Below are positions 60,143 to 64,000 of a stretch of 64,000 nt of DNA, piece after piece; the stretch's first letter is position 1; the number at the start of each line of letters is the position of its first letter. The notes beneath the pieces are model-generated. The model was given only the letters and a program-made list of their open reading frames with translations. It was not told the DNA's origin and made no database searches. The position numbers were made by a program, and so were the translations under genes. This stretch comes from Ostrinia nubilalis (taxonomy: Eukaryota > Arthropoda > Insecta > Lepidoptera > Crambidae), in assembly GCF_963855985.1 (NCBI RefSeq), contig NC_087100.1, forward strand, positions 965,001-1,029,000, read 5' to 3'.

Positions 60143-60247
60143 CTGAAGAATAAACTTGTAATTTTGGCATATTTTCCATACTGAAACTATCAATGTGCCA
60201 AATTTATTCTTCAGCTAAAAGTTATCCGACAATTGAAAAATCAGCCC

Positions 60248-61195
60248 TTTGTGATAAGTTTATATTCTGTGCTTGACTGCAGCCTCAGTTGATAATAATT
60301 TGTTACATAGCTAAAGTTCCTAGTGTGGACAGTCAACACTTTTCAATCGTGTAATATTTTAAAACACAATTTTGGAATAGGCTAAATAGTTTACAAATGT
60401 TATAATGCAGTTTTCATTTTCCATACAGTCTTTTAGTAATTTTTACATTTCCAGATTTGGTTAATCACGTCTCATGAAAAATTCGACAAACAAAGTTTTA
60501 ATAGGTTTCATAGTGTATTGCAAACGCCTTGATTTTCCACACGTACATGTAATTGGCAAAACAATAAGCCACTTTTATCACCGACAGTACCTGCTCATCA
60601 TTTTCGCGTATGCCTGACGCCAACGGCCGGTCAGCGGTCTAACCTCGTGTCATATTACACGCCGAGCCCTATGACCATGTTTAAATCGATTATTTATTCC
60701 GATTCGACGACACAACCGATTATTATTTATATATTATTATATTATTCGATTCAACCATATTACGCCCACTCCACTCTCCCGGATCAACATCCCTCTCGGA
60801 TTTCTCCCATTTCCATTTATAAATAACCCACGTTATTACCCTTTATTAAGTTAAATACGGACTTTACATGTCACTTAACCTGTCCCGATCCAATCGATTG
60901 TGACTAACCGAACGATAATATTGATTTCATAACGAAAAAATATTCGGTTACCATTAATAAACGCGGGGAAAGCGCCGTAAAACAACGATTCCAATCTGTT
61001 GCTCATATTATTATTCAATAAAGTAGATAAATGAAAAGTGATAAATATGAATAGACTATAAATAAAACAAAGACAACGCTCGAAGACAAAAAATCATTAA
61101 CACAATCGCTTCATATTAAGTTTTCCGAACCACACAGAATGGGCCTTAACAAGAAAACAATAGGGTTAAGATTAGTGTCGACGTACAAAATTGTC
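60248..61195. other. Unannotated stretch
   Basis: AT-rich; an (ATT)n-rich patch at 60719-60750. No gene. Confidence 0.4.
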
Positions 61196-61510
61196 TTGGC
61201 ACAGATATATCTAAGTAAAGCCTTTGACAATGTTGACCTTGATGCGCCATAGTTCACACAGTCCCTTCACTATGAAAATGTGGAAAAAACTCTACAATGG
61301 CCGGCCCTCGCGCATGATTCTGGACAAGACAATCGATTACAGCCGTTCGTATGCACTTTATTGATTATTGTCAACTGTAGATTGAATTGGGAAACCGGCG
61401 TCCCTCAAGGTTTAACTTTATGCCCGCTCTTTTTGCTTGTTTCAAACAATTTGTGTTGTTTAGTATTATGGACGTTCGTTTGTTGTAGATGCATAGATAT
61501 TGTTTTCTTT
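61196..61510 (+). pseudogene. Fossil non-LTR retrotransposon reverse transcriptase fragment
   Basis: One frame reads IYLSKAFDNVDLDAP-stop and, about 50 codons later, WETGVPQGLTLCPLFLLVSN. These correspond to RT motif A (LSKAFDTVDHD) and motif B' (GVPQGSVLGPLLFLL) at the usual spacing. The catalytic YxDD motif that should follow is absent. A single stop interrupts it; 5' and 3' parts are gone. Confidence 0.7.
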
Positions 61511-62114
61511 TTTTCTCACGCTTTTTACATTATAATGTGATTGGGTACTTCGTTTTAGTTTATTTAACTTGATTGGTTTTAAGTAACATTAATATTTGAT
61601 GACTATGAATTTATAATTTACTTTTAAATAGCGGTCCAATGCGCTATCATCTTGATTATATCTTCACTCGTGATTTAAATATTCAACTAATCAATTCAAA
61701 ATGATAATGGAATCAAAATCGTTCATTCTTACATACATTGATATTTAAAAAGTCCAATTAATAAAGGCAGTGTTAATAATGTGCTTTTATAAACCAATAT
61801 TATGCAAATCATGAGGAACTTTTTTTCATCGACTCATAGATCTTTTATATGGGTAGTTAATTTATAAATAAATCTTTCTAGATGAACATTGAAATAGTTT
61901 GTTTTATTAAAGTCTCAATTACAAAAGTAGCCGTAGGCTTAGGCTAAACTAATCAAAGAAGCCAAATGATGTCACCGAATTGAACTTTTCAATAAACTCA
62001 CACATCAATAAAGTCGCAAATAATTTATTACGCTTTACGTCGTACAGATTAACAATAATTTCTCAAGCCGAGCCTACCTAAATGATCACTTAATACGTTA
62101 CTTCGTTGGTAGAT
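61511..62114. other. Unannotated stretch
   Basis: Nothing recognised. Confidence 0.4.
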
Positions 62115-62383
62115 ATACAGGTTGTTAGGTAAATGGGTATATGAGCCGACACTAGCCCATGTTAACATGGTCATATAAATGGTATGGTGAAGTCAGAAAA
62201 TTGATATCTTTATTTTAATTATTTTAATTTTCATACAAATCGGATTTAATAAAATTTATTTTGTATGAAAATAAAAAAAATAAAATGATGATATCAAATT
62301 TCTGACTTCACCATACCATTTATGTGCCCGTGTTAACATGGGCTAGTGTCGGCTCATATACCCATTTACCTAACACCCTGTAT
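62115..62383. mobile_element. Palindromic MITE, ACAGGGTGTTAGGTAAA family, copy 2
   Basis: Same arms and order as 451-720 (TTAGGTAAATGGGTATATGA, CTAGCCCATGTTAACATGG, TGGTATGGTGAAGTCAGAAA and inverses); 269 bp. It differs by scattered substitutions and by an inverted arrangement of the AT-rich centre. Confidence 0.85.
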
Positions 62384-63235
62384 ACACTTCAGTTCGGACA
62401 GGTTGAGCGTAGTTGTGGTCGGTTTCATCACAATTTCCAACCACCACATAATGTATCCGAGAATCTGATGGCTCTTTACGCATGCAAACACTCCAGGTCA
62501 CGGGGTCGCAGCCTGCCTCGATAATAGCTGTTTTATAAGTTCTACCGTTGTTATTTAATACAATAACGCTATCGTCTATAGCCTCTTGAAACTCTATACT
62601 GAATTAAATAGCGATTTCCTCAATAATCTTTTATTTATTACCAGTTTTCGACAGCTCGATCGCGCACCAGTTGAAAGCCCCACCTTTGACAAGATTGGAT
62701 TCGGAATTGTTTGGTGGATTAGAAATATAAATAATTTTAATGTGATGACGAGTTTGTGTTGTGATTTTAATGAAATGGGACCTTTTGGACGCGTAGTTTT
62801 GACCGTTATTGAGCGGTTTTTATTGTTATGTCGTTAAAATGGCATTTCAAGATTAGTGGTATTGTTCGATGCAGGATTGAGGTTTTTGTGTCCAATTTGA
62901 TGAATAATAATTATTTTTTCTATATTGATTAGCATTATACCTGCTTTATGATATTCCATTAAAATCAGGTGTTTGTCGTGTGATTTGATAAAATCTCTAT
63001 GATGATTTATTATCGTGTTATTTGTCACATTACTTTGATTTGTCGAATATATTAAATTAATATTATTATTACAATAAAATATAACTAGAGATAATACAAT
63101 TTTAACAAGAAAGAGTTCTTTTAAGAGTAAAATAATTTAATTTCATTCTCTCCAAGAGTTACTCGTAAAATGTAACCCACATTTTAATGGTATAAGGCTG
63201 GGTGCACATTTAATAAAATAGATAAATAACAATCG
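62384..63235. other. Unannotated stretch
   Basis: ORFs of 66-83 codons without domains. Nothing else recognised. Confidence 0.4.
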
Positions 63236-63430
63236 CAGTAGTTGGGCGGGAGAAAAATCCCTATTCCTTGGCACATACGCGTCACAATCATTAGCCGGCG
63301 CGGGCACGCATGCGCTTGCAGCCTTGTGCCCCTTACGTGGACAATGCGCAGATAAGCGGCAATTACTGCGCCCGCGTCGACGATTCGGCGTTAAATTCCA
63401 CAACCGGGTGCGCGGAGGCGGGAATGTGTA
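63236..63430. promoter_or_regulatory. GC/CpG-rich block, possible regulatory island
   Basis: Contains GGGCGGGAG, GCCGGCGCGGGCACGCATGC and CGCCCGCGTCGACGATTCGG in AT-rich surroundings. No exon can be tied to it. Confidence 0.25.
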
Positions 63431-63459
63431 TAGATATGGCATTTTTTTAGATTTGTTGG

Positions 63460-63654
63460 TCCTACTAATATTATAAATGCGAAAGTTTGGATGTCTGGAT
63501 GTTTGTTGCTCTTTCACGCAAAAACTACTGAATGGATTTTGATGAAACTTTACAGTATTATTGTTTATAACCCAGAATAACATAATAGGCTATAATTTAT
63601 GACGATCTGTGACAAACTAAATTTCACGCGGGTGAAGCCGCGAGCAAAAGCTAG
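63460..63654 (+). mobile_element. Helitron, TCCTACTAATATT family, copy 3
   Basis: Starts TCCTACTAATATTATAAATG, has the CACGCGGGTGAAGCCGCGAG hairpin region and ends GCTAG before T. The base before the start is G rather than A. Closely similar to 18132-18340. Confidence 0.8.
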
Positions 63655-64000
63655 TGTTATTTAATGAGTATTTTCTTGACCTAAGCTGAAAATAATAGAG
63701 GCTGTATGTTTTACAATAGATGTATTTTTGAGTGGAAGAAAATACAGCAGAAGTTGTATTTTACCGGTGCTTGGTAGATCTTCAGATATTTTCAGAATTT
63801 AAAACACTATCTATGTTTAATACTAGATGCAGATTCTATAGGTCAGATCTAAGATCTGTAAACCGAAACGTTTAAGTGACAAATTGCTCTCAGAATGGAT
63901 TCAAGCTCTTGCTCTTGCTCTCAAGCAATTGCTTTCAAGATCTAATTTTATCAGAAATCGGTCAATTTGAAAGATAAATATCATTGGACTATTTGAAGCT
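63655..64000. other. Unannotated right edge
   Basis: AT-rich; a minor CTCTTGCTCTTGCTCTCAAG repeat near 63910. Nothing else. Confidence 0.4.

Larger units (their letters stand above)
58837..60247. mobile_element. Outer palindromic MITE interrupted by a piggyBac-type element
   Basis: GGGCCAATTTTTCAATCGTC at the left faces GACAATTGAAAAATCAGCCC at the right. Removing 58870-60142 leaves a compact palindrome of about 140 bp with a CATACTGAAACTATCAATGT core like that at 30785-30932. Confidence 0.75.

Noticed and set aside
63143..63583. 146-codon minus-strand ORF
   Set aside because: It runs through the GC-rich block and into the Helitron at 63460; the N-terminal part is Helitron sequence read backwards and no domain is seen.

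Overview
This window looks like a piece of a lepidopteran (moth or butterfly) nuclear genome. It is AT-rich, has spliced genes with GT..AG introns, and is full of repeats typical of Lepidoptera: Helitrons with a GCGAAGC hairpin and a CTAG end, LINE 3' ends reading through a WTSYG/WTSFG-stop peptide into (ATG)n or (GAAC)n tails, a tRNA-derived SINE, a Jockey copy, and palindromic MITEs. All family names come from reading motifs by eye; no search was run.

Layout. 1-2802: the 5' half of a minus-strand gene with a THAP zinc finger, a coiled coil and the start of a P-element/THAP9-type transposase domain; it runs off the left edge. 2803-3660: its upstream region, a possible divergent short hydrophobic ORF, and a 221-bp tandem duplication. 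3661-8400: mostly featureless AT-rich DNA. 8411-14088: a repeat-dense island holding a decayed autonomous Helitron (spliced Rep/Hel pseudogene), three near-identical short Helitrons, and two other Helitron families. 14089-22300: more LINE and Helitron copies, including a 5'-inverted (twin-primed) LINE with a clear target-site duplication. 22294-22814: a TIR element. 22815-29330: long quiet stretch. 29332-36724: hAT-like MITE, other palindromic MITEs, LINE 3' ends and Helitrons. 36725-43140: quiet, with two related GTTGCACCACC palindromes and one unrelated palindrome. 43143-43990: a candidate small coding exon resembling a PARP C-terminal region next to a CpG-rich block. 44512-51185: MITEs, a complex element with a long perfect-looking inverted repeat, a SINE, and a 5'-truncated Jockey with an 11-bp target duplication. 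52237-53220: a TIR element that has inserted, inverted, into the middle of another copy of itself. 53221-58800: LINE stubs and a 28-bp perfect hairpin. 58837-60247: a three-level nest (Helitron in a piggyBac-type element in a palindromic MITE). 60248-64000: a fossil LINE reverse transcriptase, a second copy of the MITE seen near the left end, a GC-rich block and a last Helitron.

Only the THAP gene is a confident host-type gene model. The remainder is intergenic or intronic DNA of unseen genes, built mainly by transposon insertion. I found no rRNA gene, no convincing functional tRNA, no CRISPR array and no biochemical pathway cluster. The most informative signals are structural records of transposition: self-insertion, exact Helitron-on-Helitron junctions, duplicated Helitron 5' termini, twin priming and layered nesting.
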